Notes: generated from the letters alone by a model not told the origin. DNA of 64,000 nt from a virus (IMGVR_UViG_3300042731_011319:1-64000); one strand, 5' to 3'. Positions 37,239-47,534 are shown, counted from the stretch's first letter. A program made the numbers and translations.

Positions 37239-40028
37239 TTAATCCTCTTTAACTATATATTTCGCTGGATTGTTTACATCAGCATTAGCTGCGCGGGAAA
37301 GTGAGTCGAGATTAAATACATGATCTCCATTATTATTAACTACACCGTTAGAATCGCAAACACAAAATCTATTGTCGTGATTGAATGAAAAGTCTAACTG
37401 AGTGCCTGGACTCAACTCTAAAAAACTATAAATTGTACCTCCACTTGGTCCTGACCCGCCCTCGCTAACATTTTCAAAATTAACATTATTAGGATTCGAA
37501 ACTGTTGTGCCAATGTACGCTAAACCTCCTGCCAAACCGTTGGGAGATGCAGAAATTTCACGTTCACTAAAACCAGCAAGAGTATAGTTTGGGTTTGTAC
37601 CTATAGTAGTGGTCGTAATATTCGCTAAATTAGAGGCTGAAACAACCCAAGAAAATTCACCTTTTTGATCGACATCTTTAACTGTTATAGTAAAATTATT
37701 AGAATTCAATCCTGTGCCGCTATTAGTTTGTGTCAGTAAAGAAGCGGGAGACTGCTGGGGATCGGTAGATAATGTAGGTGGCGAATTATAAACCTGATCA
37801 CTAACTAAATTAAAAGAATCGCTCAATCCTGAGTTAGAGCTAGCCAAGGTAGATGCAAGATTTTTGACTTCAAGGATAAGTGCTGAGTTGGCAATTTGTA
37901 CAATAGTAGATGCAGTAGCTTTTAGGCCATTACTATTTTTAGTGGCAATAATTTGAAAATTATTATTAGTTACATTATATCCTCCACTATTGTAGGTACA
38001 TGTTTTAGATGATTCAAATGTAGAGTTATTATCGATGGTGATTTGTTTTGTGCCTGATGTTGGGTCAGTATATGAGATAGAATCAAAATTAGATGCTACA
38101 TTGTTGACTGTAGCAACCTCTCCAGATTTAATTGCCCCCTGCCCTGCAGGATATGACACTGAACTAATAGTGAGACTTGGGCCTACATTATTAGTGCTTG
38201 CCGTATCGGAAGTTGCAGTATCACTGGTAGTACCATATTGATTTTGAGCCTGTAACTTAACAGAAAGATTGCCATTTCGCAGCCCAGTGACCTTCACTGG
38301 AATCGTATATCGATAAACATCTCCACTAACCAAGACTGAGTTATAATTAACAAAAGATGTTTGAGAGCCGTCAGATAATCCTTCTGAGAATACCTTAAGT
38401 TTAATCGATGTATTCAATTCGCCCTTTGTATCAATATCCGCTGTGACATTGACTGTGTCTCCACCTTTTAATTCAGTAGTCCCTATATTATGGCTAGATG
38501 CAGAACTAATGGCTGGTGTAATAATGGATGCATTACTTATAACAGGGCCATTGGCTATTTTAATTTTTACAAAATCTTGGTCTGTGGCTCCGTTGGCATC
38601 TCTAATAGCTTCAATTTTTAAGTTGTCTTCATTTGCAAAAATACCATCCGAATATGATACAGTTTTAGTAGCTTCAAAAGTAGAAGGATTACTAACAGTA
38701 AAAGAACTACTATTCACAGTCTGCGCAGAATAGGATATAGTATCGGTAGCCGTATTAAAATTAGATATAGAGTTAGAAAATGTTGTCGACTCGTCTTCTC
38801 GCAAGCCATCAGTACGACCATTATAGCTAGCAGGATCATTCGCAGAAATATTAGGATAGGTTTGGTCCAATAGAACAGATTCACTAAAATTGGAATCGGA
38901 AGATTGCTCAGCTCCAATAGAACCTAAATTATTTTTTGAGCGTATTTTAATTCCCTGATTGCCTGAACGATTAGAAACAGTAATAGAAATTGTAGCTCTT
39001 TTAGTGTTAGCATCAAGGTCTACGAAATTATAGTTGGTGAAATCAATACCGCTAGAAATACCATAATCCAAGACTTCAATTTGCTCAGGAGTTGTTAGGG
39101 GGTTGGCGAATAAACTGGCAGGGTAATCAATGAATACATTGATCTTGTCGCCAGACTTTAATGCGCTTGATCCAAGCATTTCTCCAGTTTTTGGGGTAGC
39201 ATTACTGATGGCATCAATAGTAATATTATTAGCTGTAGGCCCGGATCCAATAACTACTAAGCTGATTGTAGACTCAATGCCATTAACGGAGCCAGTAAGT
39301 TCAGATAACCCTTCTGCATTAAGATTATCGAGATAACCTTCAAAGCGTCTAGTTCCAGAGCTTATTTCAGTAATGTTTTCTTGAGGTATAACTGTTCCAT
39401 TAATCGATGCAGTACCCATATATTCATTAAGTGGGCCATCCCACCTGAGTGTGACTTTTAAATTATTAGCTGACTCAACGGAAACACCAGATAGGTATGT
39501 TTCGGGAGTAGGAGTATTATAATAAGTTGCAATACTTGCGCCTTCATTATTCAGAACATCATGAAAAAACACAAAAGAAGTATCTGGGCCTTCTGGTGTG
39601 GGTATTGTATCTATTTCGTTTTGAAGGTAGCCGCTTAAGCTCGAAATCGGCCCGTCAATATCTGGTGTGGGTATTGTATCTATTTCGTTTTGAAGGTAGC
39701 CGCTTAAGCTCGAAATCGGCCCGTCAATATCTGGTGTGGGTATTGTATCTATTTCGTTTTGAAGGTAGCCGCTTAAGCTAGAAATAGGACCACTAATGTC
39801 TGGAGCAGGAAGGTTATTGATAGATGTATCTACATAATCACGAAGGGCCTGAAACTCCCCTGATACATTTGGTGCGATACCCTCAGACTCTATTCTGCTT
39901 TTAAGAGTGCTAGATAAATCAGCAAATGTAACCCTATAATTAGTCTCAACAGTAGCAACTAAAAAGTTAAAGTCATCCTGGGGAGCGACCTTATCGAGCT
40001 CTGTAATCTTTTTACCTGGAGCAGCCAT
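37239..40028 (-). CDS. very long fibre protein with tandem 23-residue repeats and Ig-like domains
   Basis: 929 residues. N-terminus AAPGKKITELDKVAPQDDF is a tail-attachment motif shared in marine fibres. Residues ~75-150 contain three tandem 23-residue units (SLSGYLQNEIDTIPTP core), encoded by near-identical DNA. Residues 160-850 hold repeated Ig-like segments, recognisable from recurring SFTVSNPSTFEATKT / QITIDNNSTFESSKT and DNLKIEAIRDANG / NNFQIIATKNSNG pairs. Likely a side fibre extending to the host glycan. Confidence 0.75.
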   Translation of the reverse strand: MAAPGKKITELDKVAPQDDFNFLVATVETNYRVTFADLSSTLKSRIESEGIAPNVSGEFQALRDYVDTSINNLPAPDISGPISSLSGYLQNEIDTIPTPDIDGPISSLSGYLQNEIDTIPTPDIDGPISSLSGYLQNEIDTIPTPEGPDTSFVFFHDVLNNEGASIATYYNTPTPETYLSGVSVESANNLKVTLRWDGPLNEYMGTASINGTVIPQENITEISSGTRRFEGYLDNLNAEGLSELTGSVNGIESTISLVVIGSGPTANNITIDAISNATPKTGEMLGSSALKSGDKINVFIDYPASLFANPLTTPEQIEVLDYGISSGIDFTNYNFVDLDANTKRATISITVSNRSGNQGIKIRSKNNLGSIGAEQSSDSNFSESVLLDQTYPNISANDPASYNGRTDGLREDESTTFSNSISNFNTATDTISYSAQTVNSSSFTVSNPSTFEATKTVSYSDGIFANEDNLKIEAIRDANGATDQDFVKIKIANGPVISNASIITPAISSASSHNIGTTELKGGDTVNVTADIDTKGELNTSIKLKVFSEGLSDGSQTSFVNYNSVLVSGDVYRYTIPVKVTGLRNGNLSVKLQAQNQYGTTSDTATSDTASTNNVGPSLTISSVSYPAGQGAIKSGEVATVNNVASNFDSISYTDPTSGTKQITIDNNSTFESSKTCTYNSGGYNVTNNNFQIIATKNSNGLKATASTIVQIANSALILEVKNLASTLASSNSGLSDSFNLVSDQVYNSPPTLSTDPQQSPASLLTQTNSGTGLNSNNFTITVKDVDQKGEFSWVVSASNLANITTTTIGTNPNYTLAGFSEREISASPNGLAGGLAYIGTTVSNPNNVNFENVSEGGSGPSGGTIYSFLELSPGTQLDFSFNHDNRFCVCDSNGVVNNNGDHVFNLDSLSRAANADVNNPAKYIVKED
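39592..39780 (-). repeat. three tandem 69-bp coding repeats
   Basis: Units begin GGTATTGTATCTATTTCG (plus strand) at 39601, 39670 and 39739, exactly 69 bp apart. The first two copies look identical across the whole unit; the third diverges after AAGCT. They encode the in-frame 23-residue fibre repeat, so copy number can change by slippage or recombination without a frameshift. Confidence 0.92.
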
Positions 40029-40034
40029 TGATTA

Positions 40035-42254
40035 TTAAGATTCTAAGCTGTCAATGCGCGATTTTAACTCTTGATTTTGATGTTGTAATTCTTTAATTGA
40101 CTCAATTAATACCGGAATTAATTTATGGTAGGCTACTGTCTTATAGCCGTTTGAATCAGATTCAACTGCCATAGGCAAAACAGCTTCCACATCTTGAGCG
40201 GTTATGCCAATATCATAAAATCCAGGCTGTCGACTATTTTCAGACCAATTAAAATAGACTCCGTCAATTGAGTTTAACAAGTCAAGAGGGTTAGACACTT
40301 TTTTAAAATTGTTTTTAAGACGAGCATCGGAAGAATAAAATTGAGCTTCTAGTAAACTACTCCATCCATCAAACTTCAAAAATCCGCCCTCCATATATAA
40401 ACCTCCGTATCCAGGTCCAGGATCAACTCCACCAGATAATGTAAGATTGACTGCATTATTAGCCAAGAAAGTGCCGCCTGTGCCAGGGGTCGGAATCGCA
40501 TTAACCCAAAGAGAACCTACAGGTCCATTTAAGGCTGCTGAAAAATCTGTTCGAGTAACTTCTGTGATAGAATTGGCTCGCATTGTCACAGTTAAAGTAG
40601 TAATCCCAGTGCCAGAATCCGTAACCTCAGTCACTTTAAAAGGTATAGCCGTTGAATTTTCTGACAAAGCCGGATCTACAGCAGAGTTAATTCTAATTTT
40701 ATTTGCATCAGCTCCAGGGTTACGACCTTGAATTGTTATACCTTCAAAAACAACATTGGCATACACTGGTTGAAGGCCAATTTTGACAGCGCCAGGAACG
40801 GTATCAGTTGCTAGAATTAGTTCTGACCAGCTACCATCTCCTTTAATATAGTAATCTTCTTCTCCTGATTTAGGCTGTGGCACAAGGCCTTCAATTCCAT
40901 TGTTAGTAGAAGTAGATCCAGTAAAGGGTGCGGATATAGCGATATCTTCCCAATATAAGTCACTTTTGCTTTCTCCTGTAGTAATATGAGAATATAATAA
41001 ATTATTCGTGTTGTCAGGTTTCTCGTAAACATCTTGCCCTGCAAATCGCGATGTCCTAATAATGTCAGGTAGTCGAACACCTTCTCCGAATACACCTACC
41101 TTATCAACATAGAAATTAGTATTCATGCGCCAAGTATCACATTCTTTGAGCCATTGAATATATCTATGAACTCCACCTGCACCTGCGCCCCCATCAAGTA
41201 ATTCCATTTGGTACTCTGATATTAATGAGGATGCACTGTTATTTGCGGCAGCTTTAATAAGATGACCCGCTTCACTGCAATTAATTAATTCAGCAAGATC
41301 TGCTTGAGTTCTTTCAGTAATCTCCCCTGCTGCTGAGCATGCAAGAAACAGCTCGATCATAATCAATGGATTAGCAGTCTTATCAATGATAGCATAATCA
41401 TCAATCCCAGGATCTCCTTCGATGCCGAGAATTGTTATTGAAATAAGATTGCCATTTTCTCCAGCTTCTTGAGCGGTGATAGTTACTCCATCAAGAACAA
41501 TGGATGCATGAGTCGTGTTGTCATGGGTTTTTAATGTGATTCCGCCAAAATTAGCGCTATCTTGATTGGTGCCTCCTGCAGATGATTTATTGCCCAATTC
41601 AATATTACTGTCTTCTACAACCAGTTTTTCTGTCTCAAGAATAGCATCGTCACCTAAAATAGTTAAATTACCACTGATGGTTGTATCTCCGGCCACATAA
41701 AGATCATCACGCATATGGCTATCTCCGCTAACAACAAAAGTTTGTCCAATATAAGCATGATCAGATACATGCAAGTCGCTTTGAAGAAAAGAATCCCCAG
41801 TGACAGAAAGATTATCTGTAATAAAAACATCAGAATTTAAAAAAGTATCACCAATGACTGTTGAATCTCCTTCTACTTTTAGTGATTGCTCTAGAAGACT
41901 ATGACCGGTGACAATTAAATTTTCTCCAACAAATGCATCTCCAGTTAAATAAAAATTATGATCACCATTAACATCACCAGCTACATAAATAGAACGACGT
42001 AAAGTTACATCACGCACGTCTTCATCATCTACAGCTCCAAGATGAATCTTCTGTGTATCAGTAAAAAAAATAGGTGATCCGCCTCCAAGGGCAAGATTAA
42101 CATCATTGACTAAGCCAGTAAAAGGAATACGATAATTTGTTGCATCTCTATTTTCTGCCGCTAAACCGCTTGCGACTACATAGTAAATGTCAGCATTTTG
42201 ATAGACTTGATCGTGTGGAAATTCTGGTAATTGTGATATTTTTCTATCTGCCAT
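40035..42254 (-). CDS. tail fibre with S74 intramolecular chaperone domain
   Basis: 739 residues. Residues ~60-200 form a shaft of GDSxVxGDxxLxSDxxIxxNLxVTG-type hexapeptide repeats. The C-terminal ~100 residues are a Peptidase_S74 domain: SDARLKNNFKKVSNPLDLLN, then YDIGITAQDVEAVLP, and a terminal coiled coil LIESIKELQHQNQEL. S74 domains trimerise the fibre and then cleave themselves off; Ser-Asp before ARLKNN is the cleavage region. Its promoter motif lies 11 bases upstream. Confidence 0.88.
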   Translation of the reverse strand: MADRKISQLPEFPHDQVYQNADIYYVVASGLAAENRDATNYRIPFTGLVNDVNLALGGGSPIFFTDTQKIHLGAVDDEDVRDVTLRRSIYVAGDVNGDHNFYLTGDAFVGENLIVTGHSLLEQSLKVEGDSTVIGDTFLNSDVFITDNLSVTGDSFLQSDLHVSDHAYIGQTFVVSGDSHMRDDLYVAGDTTISGNLTILGDDAILETEKLVVEDSNIELGNKSSAGGTNQDSANFGGITLKTHDNTTHASIVLDGVTITAQEAGENGNLISITILGIEGDPGIDDYAIIDKTANPLIMIELFLACSAAGEITERTQADLAELINCSEAGHLIKAAANNSASSLISEYQMELLDGGAGAGGVHRYIQWLKECDTWRMNTNFYVDKVGVFGEGVRLPDIIRTSRFAGQDVYEKPDNTNNLLYSHITTGESKSDLYWEDIAISAPFTGSTSTNNGIEGLVPQPKSGEEDYYIKGDGSWSELILATDTVPGAVKIGLQPVYANVVFEGITIQGRNPGADANKIRINSAVDPALSENSTAIPFKVTEVTDSGTGITTLTVTMRANSITEVTRTDFSAALNGPVGSLWVNAIPTPGTGGTFLANNAVNLTLSGGVDPGPGYGGLYMEGGFLKFDGWSSLLEAQFYSSDARLKNNFKKVSNPLDLLNSIDGVYFNWSENSRQPGFYDIGITAQDVEAVLPMAVESDSNGYKTVAYHKLIPVLIESIKELQHQNQELKSRIDSLES

Positions 42255-42261
42255 AATATAT

Positions 42262-42270
42262 TATATACAC
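42262..42270 (-). promoter_or_regulatory. late-type promoter motif for the S74 fibre
   Basis: Minus strand ATGTGTATATAATATATT then ATG; GTGTA ends 11 bases before the start. Confidence 0.55.
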
Positions 42271-42299
42271 ATACAACAGATTAAATATATAATTTTATA

Positions 42300-44702
42300 T
42301 CACATTATTTTATATGAAATGTTATCATCTGATAGTTCAAAATTTAAAGTAACTTTTGAAGTGAGTTGAGTCTCATAGTAAAAATCAACAACCTGGTCTT
42401 CTATATATTGTTTTATTAGCCTTTTAAGTGGCCTTGCCCCCATCTTTTCTTTACTGGCAAGAGTGCATATATAACTACAGACAGCATTAGAATAATTAAC
42501 TCTAATTTTTTTGATTTTAAGTTTATCGTTGATTTGTTTAACCTCATGATTGAAAATAGCTACCAGAGAATCGTGTTCAAGGTGGTTAAAGACTATCACA
42601 TCATCTAATCTATTAATTAATTCTGGGCTAAGTATTTTTTTTGCAGAATCGATAATCTTAGATTTATTGTCGATGGTGTCGGGAGAAAAGCCAAGGGTAG
42701 ATTTAGTAGTTAATTCAGCCCCTATGTTGCTAGTTAATATAATTATAGAATCTTTAAAATAAAAAATAGATCCATTATTATCTTGCACCTCGCCCTCCTC
42801 CATGATTTGAAGCAATAATTGCTGAACACTCGAGTGCGACTTTTCAATTTCATCAAACAGAACAACAGAGTGAGGATTAAGCTTGATTTTTTCAGTTAAT
42901 AACCCGCCCTCTTCATAGCCAACATATCCAGGAGAGGCTCCAACTAATTTACTCACTGAAATTTTGTCAGAATATTCTGACATATCAAATCGGATGACTT
43001 TATTAGATGAACCAAAATAATGAAGAGCTAACATTTTAGCAGTCCAGGTCTTGCCCACACCGGATGACCCTAAGAAAAGAAATGAACCAATAGGTTTATT
43101 GTTATCCTTTAAACCTAATTGAGAGCGCATGATGGATTTAGCAATCGCGGATGTAGCCTCTTCCTGGTCGATCACATCTTTAGTTAATAAGCCAGACAAT
43201 TTAAATGCTTTTTCGTTTTTATCGCCAATTAAATGAGAGACTGGGATTTTAGATTTACGAGAAACAATATGATACACATCTGATTCTTCAATCCTTCGTT
43301 TTGGTGATTTTTTCCATTCGTCAGATAAAGTTTCATACTTCTTAAGTAATAAATTTTCTTCATCAGACTCGCAAGAGTTTGCATGAAAGCAATCATACAA
43401 ATCATTTTCAAGTTCGCGTAACTCTTCAGGGGCGGTAGAGTTATGAATTTTAATCATAGCTCCAACTTCATCAAGTATGTCAATCGCTTTGTCTGGAAAC
43501 TTTTGACTGGGTAGGTAAATATCTGCTAAATCAATTATTTTACGCAAGATTTTTTGAGAGTACTTTGTGTCATGAAATTTTTCGTAGCGACTCTTGACCC
43601 CTTTGAGTATTTCAAAGCATTCTTGAGTGCTAGGCTCTTCAACTGTAACTGGCTCAAACCTTCTGGTTAATGCAGGATCTTTTTCGAAATTCTTTTTGTA
43701 TTCAGAAAAGGTGGTCGCTGCAATTAATTTAATTTTACCGCGAGCCAATGCTGGTTTTAATATATTAGCAGCATCCATAGCTCCCTCGGCACTTCCTGCG
43801 CCAACAAGGGTATGGGCTTCGTCAATAAATAAAATAACATTTGGTTTTTCGCTGCACTCTTTAATTAACGATTTAATACGTTGCTCAAATTGCCCCCTGT
43901 ATTTTGTGCCAGCAATCATAGATGCGAGATCAATTGCATAAATTTCTTTATCAATTAAAAAATCAGGTACATCTGACTTAAGAATTTTTTGAGCTAATCC
44001 CTCAACTATAGCTGTTTTACCCACTCCAGGGTCACCTAATAAAATAGGGTTGCTTTTGTTTTTTCGGGCTAAGATTTCGCAAATTCTTGAGATTTCGAAT
44101 TCTTTGCCAATGATGGGGTCGATTTTTTTATTACGACACTCAAGGTTCAGGTTTACCCCAAAAGATTCAAGCGCACTATCTTGAGTTTTAGCATGAGCTG
44201 TAGAATGATTAGAGTCAAAAGGGGTTAAGGTTGTGTCATTTTTCTCAAAAAAAGCCCGGGTTTTCATTTGAATTAAAAATGATTCAATAGCAGATCTAGC
44301 GGGAATTTTATGACTATTAAAATAATGATAGATGGCACCATCTTTATGATTAATGCAGCAAAAAAACATATGATCTATATCAATATAATCATCTTTTAAT
44401 TGATTAGCTAAATCATATGTACTTTGCAAAAAGTCAGTAAGCTCTTTAGAGTAATCAGCAGACTTATAAGAAGGTTCTTCCTGGTTTTGAATATCATAAA
44501 AGAAAGTAATAAATTTAATTAAACTATCAATAGAGATATCTAAGGAGCTTAAAAAACTATTAATGGAGGGGTTATTATATTTTAATAAAATAATTAAAAC
44601 ATGAAATGTCTCTACTTCAGAATAATGTAAAGACTCGGCAAATTGCTTTGCCTGTTTAATAATTTTTTGAACTTGAGGAGTAAAGTTTGCAGGTAATTCC
44701 AT
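42300..44702 (-). CDS. ClpA/ClpC-type AAA+ unfoldase
   Basis: 800 residues with a Clp N-domain (residues 1-145, FTPQVQKIIKQAKQFAESLH), AAA-1 with Walker A GDPGVGKTAIVEGLA and Walker B VILFIDEAHTL, AAA-2 with GSSGVGKTWTAKML and SVVLFDEIEKSH, and D2-small GARPLKRLIKQYIED. The AAA-2 region carries LGFSPDTID, the position of the ClpP-binding (I/V/L)G(F/L) loop, so docking to host ClpP is possible. The linker is short, as in ClpA/ClpC and unlike ClpB. Unusual in phages; could degrade host or phage proteins or aid virion assembly. Confidence 0.9.
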   Translation of the reverse strand: MELPANFTPQVQKIIKQAKQFAESLHYSEVETFHVLIILLKYNNPSINSFLSSLDISIDSLIKFITFFYDIQNQEEPSYKSADYSKELTDFLQSTYDLANQLKDDYIDIDHMFFCCINHKDGAIYHYFNSHKIPARSAIESFLIQMKTRAFFEKNDTTLTPFDSNHSTAHAKTQDSALESFGVNLNLECRNKKIDPIIGKEFEISRICEILARKNKSNPILLGDPGVGKTAIVEGLAQKILKSDVPDFLIDKEIYAIDLASMIAGTKYRGQFEQRIKSLIKECSEKPNVILFIDEAHTLVGAGSAEGAMDAANILKPALARGKIKLIAATTFSEYKKNFEKDPALTRRFEPVTVEEPSTQECFEILKGVKSRYEKFHDTKYSQKILRKIIDLADIYLPSQKFPDKAIDILDEVGAMIKIHNSTAPEELRELENDLYDCFHANSCESDEENLLLKKYETLSDEWKKSPKRRIEESDVYHIVSRKSKIPVSHLIGDKNEKAFKLSGLLTKDVIDQEEATSAIAKSIMRSQLGLKDNNKPIGSFLFLGSSGVGKTWTAKMLALHYFGSSNKVIRFDMSEYSDKISVSKLVGASPGYVGYEEGGLLTEKIKLNPHSVVLFDEIEKSHSSVQQLLLQIMEEGEVQDNNGSIFYFKDSIIILTSNIGAELTTKSTLGFSPDTIDNKSKIIDSAKKILSPELINRLDDVIVFNHLEHDSLVAIFNHEVKQINDKLKIKKIRVNYSNAVCSYICTLASKEKMGARPLKRLIKQYIEDQVVDFYYETQLTSKVTLNFELSDDNISYKIM

Positions 44703-44721
44703 ATGTAAGTATGAATATATT

Positions 44722-44730
44722 GATATACAC
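44722..44730 (-). promoter_or_regulatory. late-type promoter motif for the Clp gene
   Basis: Minus strand AAGTGTATATC, 23 bases before the ATG at 44702. Longer spacing than most of the set. It overlaps the end of the polymerase gene by a few bases at its stop. Confidence 0.42.
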
Positions 44731-47310
44731 TTAAGATTTAATATCTTTTAGGTTCATGTAGATCATTTCATCAATTACTTTCATATTGTTTACAAAAATA
44801 GCATCTCCATCTCTAGTTTTTTCTCCGTTGATGGTAATTATACTGCCCTCTTTAGGCACAGGGTTGTTTTTTAAATAATTAGTGCACTTTTTTTCTCTGG
44901 CAGTATCGCAGAGTATGGCATCTACTGTGCCGAATTCATCTTCTAGCTCTAGCTTAATATAAATATTGCCATTCCTGGACTTATCTTTCTTGCAGAAGGC
45001 TATATTGAAAATGTATTTAGCAGTAGAACGTGGCTCAAGGGAGTGAAAGTGAATTGAGTTTTGAGGAGGGTGATCTTGGTTGTGAAAAACTTTGCATAAC
45101 TCAGATGAATAACTAAAGCCTAAAAGCTGCTTTTCGAAATACCAATTAGCAAATTTCTGGCTCTTGTTGTTTTTATAATAAATTTTCTTATATGGATCAT
45201 ACTTCTTTTTTAATGTTTGATATCTTGACTCTTTAATCAAAGGTTTATTATCATCTCCAATCATTTTGAATTCAGAATCTGTAACATCTTTAAATATAGT
45301 AAACAAATCTTTGTTGTCGTTTTCTGAGATAGCCATAAAGTTTCGTTTTTCGCGTTCTGTTAGAATGTTAAACAATTGAGCTTCTAAAACCAGCTTCGAG
45401 CGATCTTCATTGGGGTCATCACTTAGTGCTCCTGCTTGTATTAAGGCACTTAATACTCCAATATTTAAGCCCGCTTGTTTTGCGGCAAGAAATAATTCAA
45501 ACTTAGTGGTGCTTTTTTCATCTCTAAATTTACGAAGGGCATCAAGTGATTTTTCGCTAATTCCTTTTATGCTGCTAAGACCATAGCGGATATTGTCACC
45601 CTCAAGAGAGAAATCCATTTTAGATTTCAATAAACTAGGGGGCAATAATTTAATACCAAAAAAGGGTAACTCTTGACTGATCTTAGCAACTTCTGCTTGA
45701 GGAGCTGGTTCAAATTGAGTCATTTTTAATAAAGAAAGAAAAAATTGCTGAGGATGATTGAATTTAAGGTATGTGGTCCATGCAGATAATGTAGAGTAAG
45801 CAATAGAGTGAGACTTATTGAACGAATAATTAGCACTATCTTCAGCAACCCGCCATAAAATATCAGCAGATTCAATGGGCAAGTTATTCTCGATGACTTG
45901 CTTTTCTATTTTAGCTTTCCAAGCCGGCATTTGATCTACTTTTTTCTTTCCGACAATTCTTCTTAATTGTTCGGCTTCATCTAAAGTAAAGCCAACCTGA
46001 ACTGCCATCTTCATTAATTGCTCTTGATACAAGGGGATTCCTCCTGTGTACGAAAGAACATCATCATATAATTCGTGCTGACTTTGAAATTCACCAGTCC
46101 TAACATAATCCGCATATTGGTCAGCGAAATCTAATGCTCCTGGCCTGGCAATAGCTACTACCGCACTAAGTTGCTCTAAATTTTGAGGTTTAATTTTTTT
46201 GCAAACACTAAAATTTGTATGAGCTTCAATCTGGAATAAACCATGTGCGTGATCAAGTTCTTGAAAGGGTAGGTAAGTTTTTTCGTCGTCAAGAGGTATA
46301 GACATGGGGTCAAAGTTCAAAGCTTTACATGCATCATGTATGACACTTAAGGTTCTTAAACCTAATATGTCAAACTTGACCATTAGTTCGGCTACCCAAT
46401 TCATGTCATATGCAGTTACTAAAGCACCTTCATTAGTAGCTTGGAGCGGACAAATAGAGGAAATTTTATCGTGAGATATTGCTATGCCAGAAGGATGGAC
46501 ACCGCTATTCTTATTTAGGCCTTCAATTTTTTGAGCTATATCAAAAGACTCTTTATTAGATTCCGCCCAATCCTTGAATTTATCACTGTCTTCAATTGCA
46601 TCATTAAGACTCGCGACCTTACCAAAATTCTTGGGGATAAGTGCTGTAATAGCATTGATGTCAGTTTCGCTATAACCTCCAACAATTTTACCGCACTCGC
46701 GGATACATAACTTACTACTTAATGTATTTAAAGTTAATATCTTGGCAGTTCTTCCGGGGTATTTATCTTCAATGTAATTGATGACTTTGTAACGATGTTC
46801 GTAAGAAATATCATTATCAACATCAGCTAAAAGACTTCCATCCAAATATGTAATCCCATCTTTTTCTGTTTTTTTAGCCCTGCTCTTACTTACAAACCTC
46901 TCAAAAAATAAATCATATTTGATGGGGTCAATCTTCGTCACATCAATCAAGTATAACACTAATGAGCCAGCTGCACTCCCTCGACCTGGCCCAGTAGGAA
47001 TATTGTTTTGATGGCAGAAGTTTAATATGTCCCAGTTTAATAAAATATAATCAATAAAACCAAGCTCTTTTAATATACTAAGCTCTTCTTTAGCTCTATC
47101 ATAGTATTCCTGTTTATTGCTTTGTTGGTCAATTCCTTTGTCTTTAACCCCTTTCAAGCAAAGTTCTCGCAGAAAGTCATAATTAGAAATGTCGGGAGAC
47201 TTGCCTATAGACTTGTATTGCTCTGGGCTAATTTCAATTTTTGGTAACTGAACACCGGGAGGTATACAATCTTCATAAGCAACAAATTCATCTGTAAAGT
47301 TGGCTGTCAT
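44731..47310 (-). CDS. dnaE: DNA polymerase III alpha core (DnaE lacking the PHP domain)
   Basis: 859 residues. The N-terminus begins where the palm of DnaE would begin, after the PHP domain. NNIPTGPGRGSAAGSLVLYL is the invariant DnaE nucleotide site; DVDNDISYEHRYKVINYI holds catalytic acidic residues; KNSGVHPSGIAIS and YSFNKSHSIAYSTLSAWTTY follow. The C-terminal part contains an OB fold (IYIKLELEDEFGTVDAILCD). With the separate PHP gene at 48169 the full DnaE length is restored (262+859). It is the replicative polymerase of the phage. Confidence 0.93.
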   Translation of the reverse strand: MTANFTDEFVAYEDCIPPGVQLPKIEISPEQYKSIGKSPDISNYDFLRELCLKGVKDKGIDQQSNKQEYYDRAKEELSILKELGFIDYILLNWDILNFCHQNNIPTGPGRGSAAGSLVLYLIDVTKIDPIKYDLFFERFVSKSRAKKTEKDGITYLDGSLLADVDNDISYEHRYKVINYIEDKYPGRTAKILTLNTLSSKLCIRECGKIVGGYSETDINAITALIPKNFGKVASLNDAIEDSDKFKDWAESNKESFDIAQKIEGLNKNSGVHPSGIAISHDKISSICPLQATNEGALVTAYDMNWVAELMVKFDILGLRTLSVIHDACKALNFDPMSIPLDDEKTYLPFQELDHAHGLFQIEAHTNFSVCKKIKPQNLEQLSAVVAIARPGALDFADQYADYVRTGEFQSQHELYDDVLSYTGGIPLYQEQLMKMAVQVGFTLDEAEQLRRIVGKKKVDQMPAWKAKIEKQVIENNLPIESADILWRVAEDSANYSFNKSHSIAYSTLSAWTTYLKFNHPQQFFLSLLKMTQFEPAPQAEVAKISQELPFFGIKLLPPSLLKSKMDFSLEGDNIRYGLSSIKGISEKSLDALRKFRDEKSTTKFELFLAAKQAGLNIGVLSALIQAGALSDDPNEDRSKLVLEAQLFNILTEREKRNFMAISENDNKDLFTIFKDVTDSEFKMIGDDNKPLIKESRYQTLKKKYDPYKKIYYKNNKSQKFANWYFEKQLLGFSYSSELCKVFHNQDHPPQNSIHFHSLEPRSTAKYIFNIAFCKKDKSRNGNIYIKLELEDEFGTVDAILCDTAREKKCTNYLKNNPVPKEGSIITINGEKTRDGDAIFVNNMKVIDEMIYMNLKDIKS

Positions 47311-47534
47311 TAGTTCATGATGGAATCATTTCTGCATTCTTCTAAAGCCTTATGATGAATAGATAATGATTCTATTTGATTAGATATTTTATTATATTCA
47401 ATTGGATTGTTTTCCCAGTACTCAAGCGACTCAGAAAAAATTCTTGAGTATAAGTCTTCGGCTTCAAACAATAACCCCGATAGCTCTGATTGATACAAGT
47501 CAAGTTGCATGTTTATTTCGTCTTTTAATCTCAT
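47310..47534 (-). CDS. small helical protein in the polymerase operon, 74 aa
   Basis: Two long amphipathic helices (LYQSELSGLLFEAEDLYSRI and IEYNKISNQIESLSIHHKAL). The start overlaps the exonuclease stop by 4 bases and the stop overlaps the polymerase ATG by one base. In position and helical plan it could be the DnaQ-binding or theta-like partner of the polymerase; this is inference from position. Confidence 0.6.
   Translation of the reverse strand: MRLKDEINMQLDLYQSELSGLLFEAEDLYSRIFSESLEYWENNPIEYNKISNQIESLSIHHKALEECRNDSIMN

Noticed and set aside
39592-39780. Regular direct repeats resembling a CRISPR array
   Set aside because: The 69-bp units are contiguous, have no variable spacers and lie in frame inside a fibre gene.
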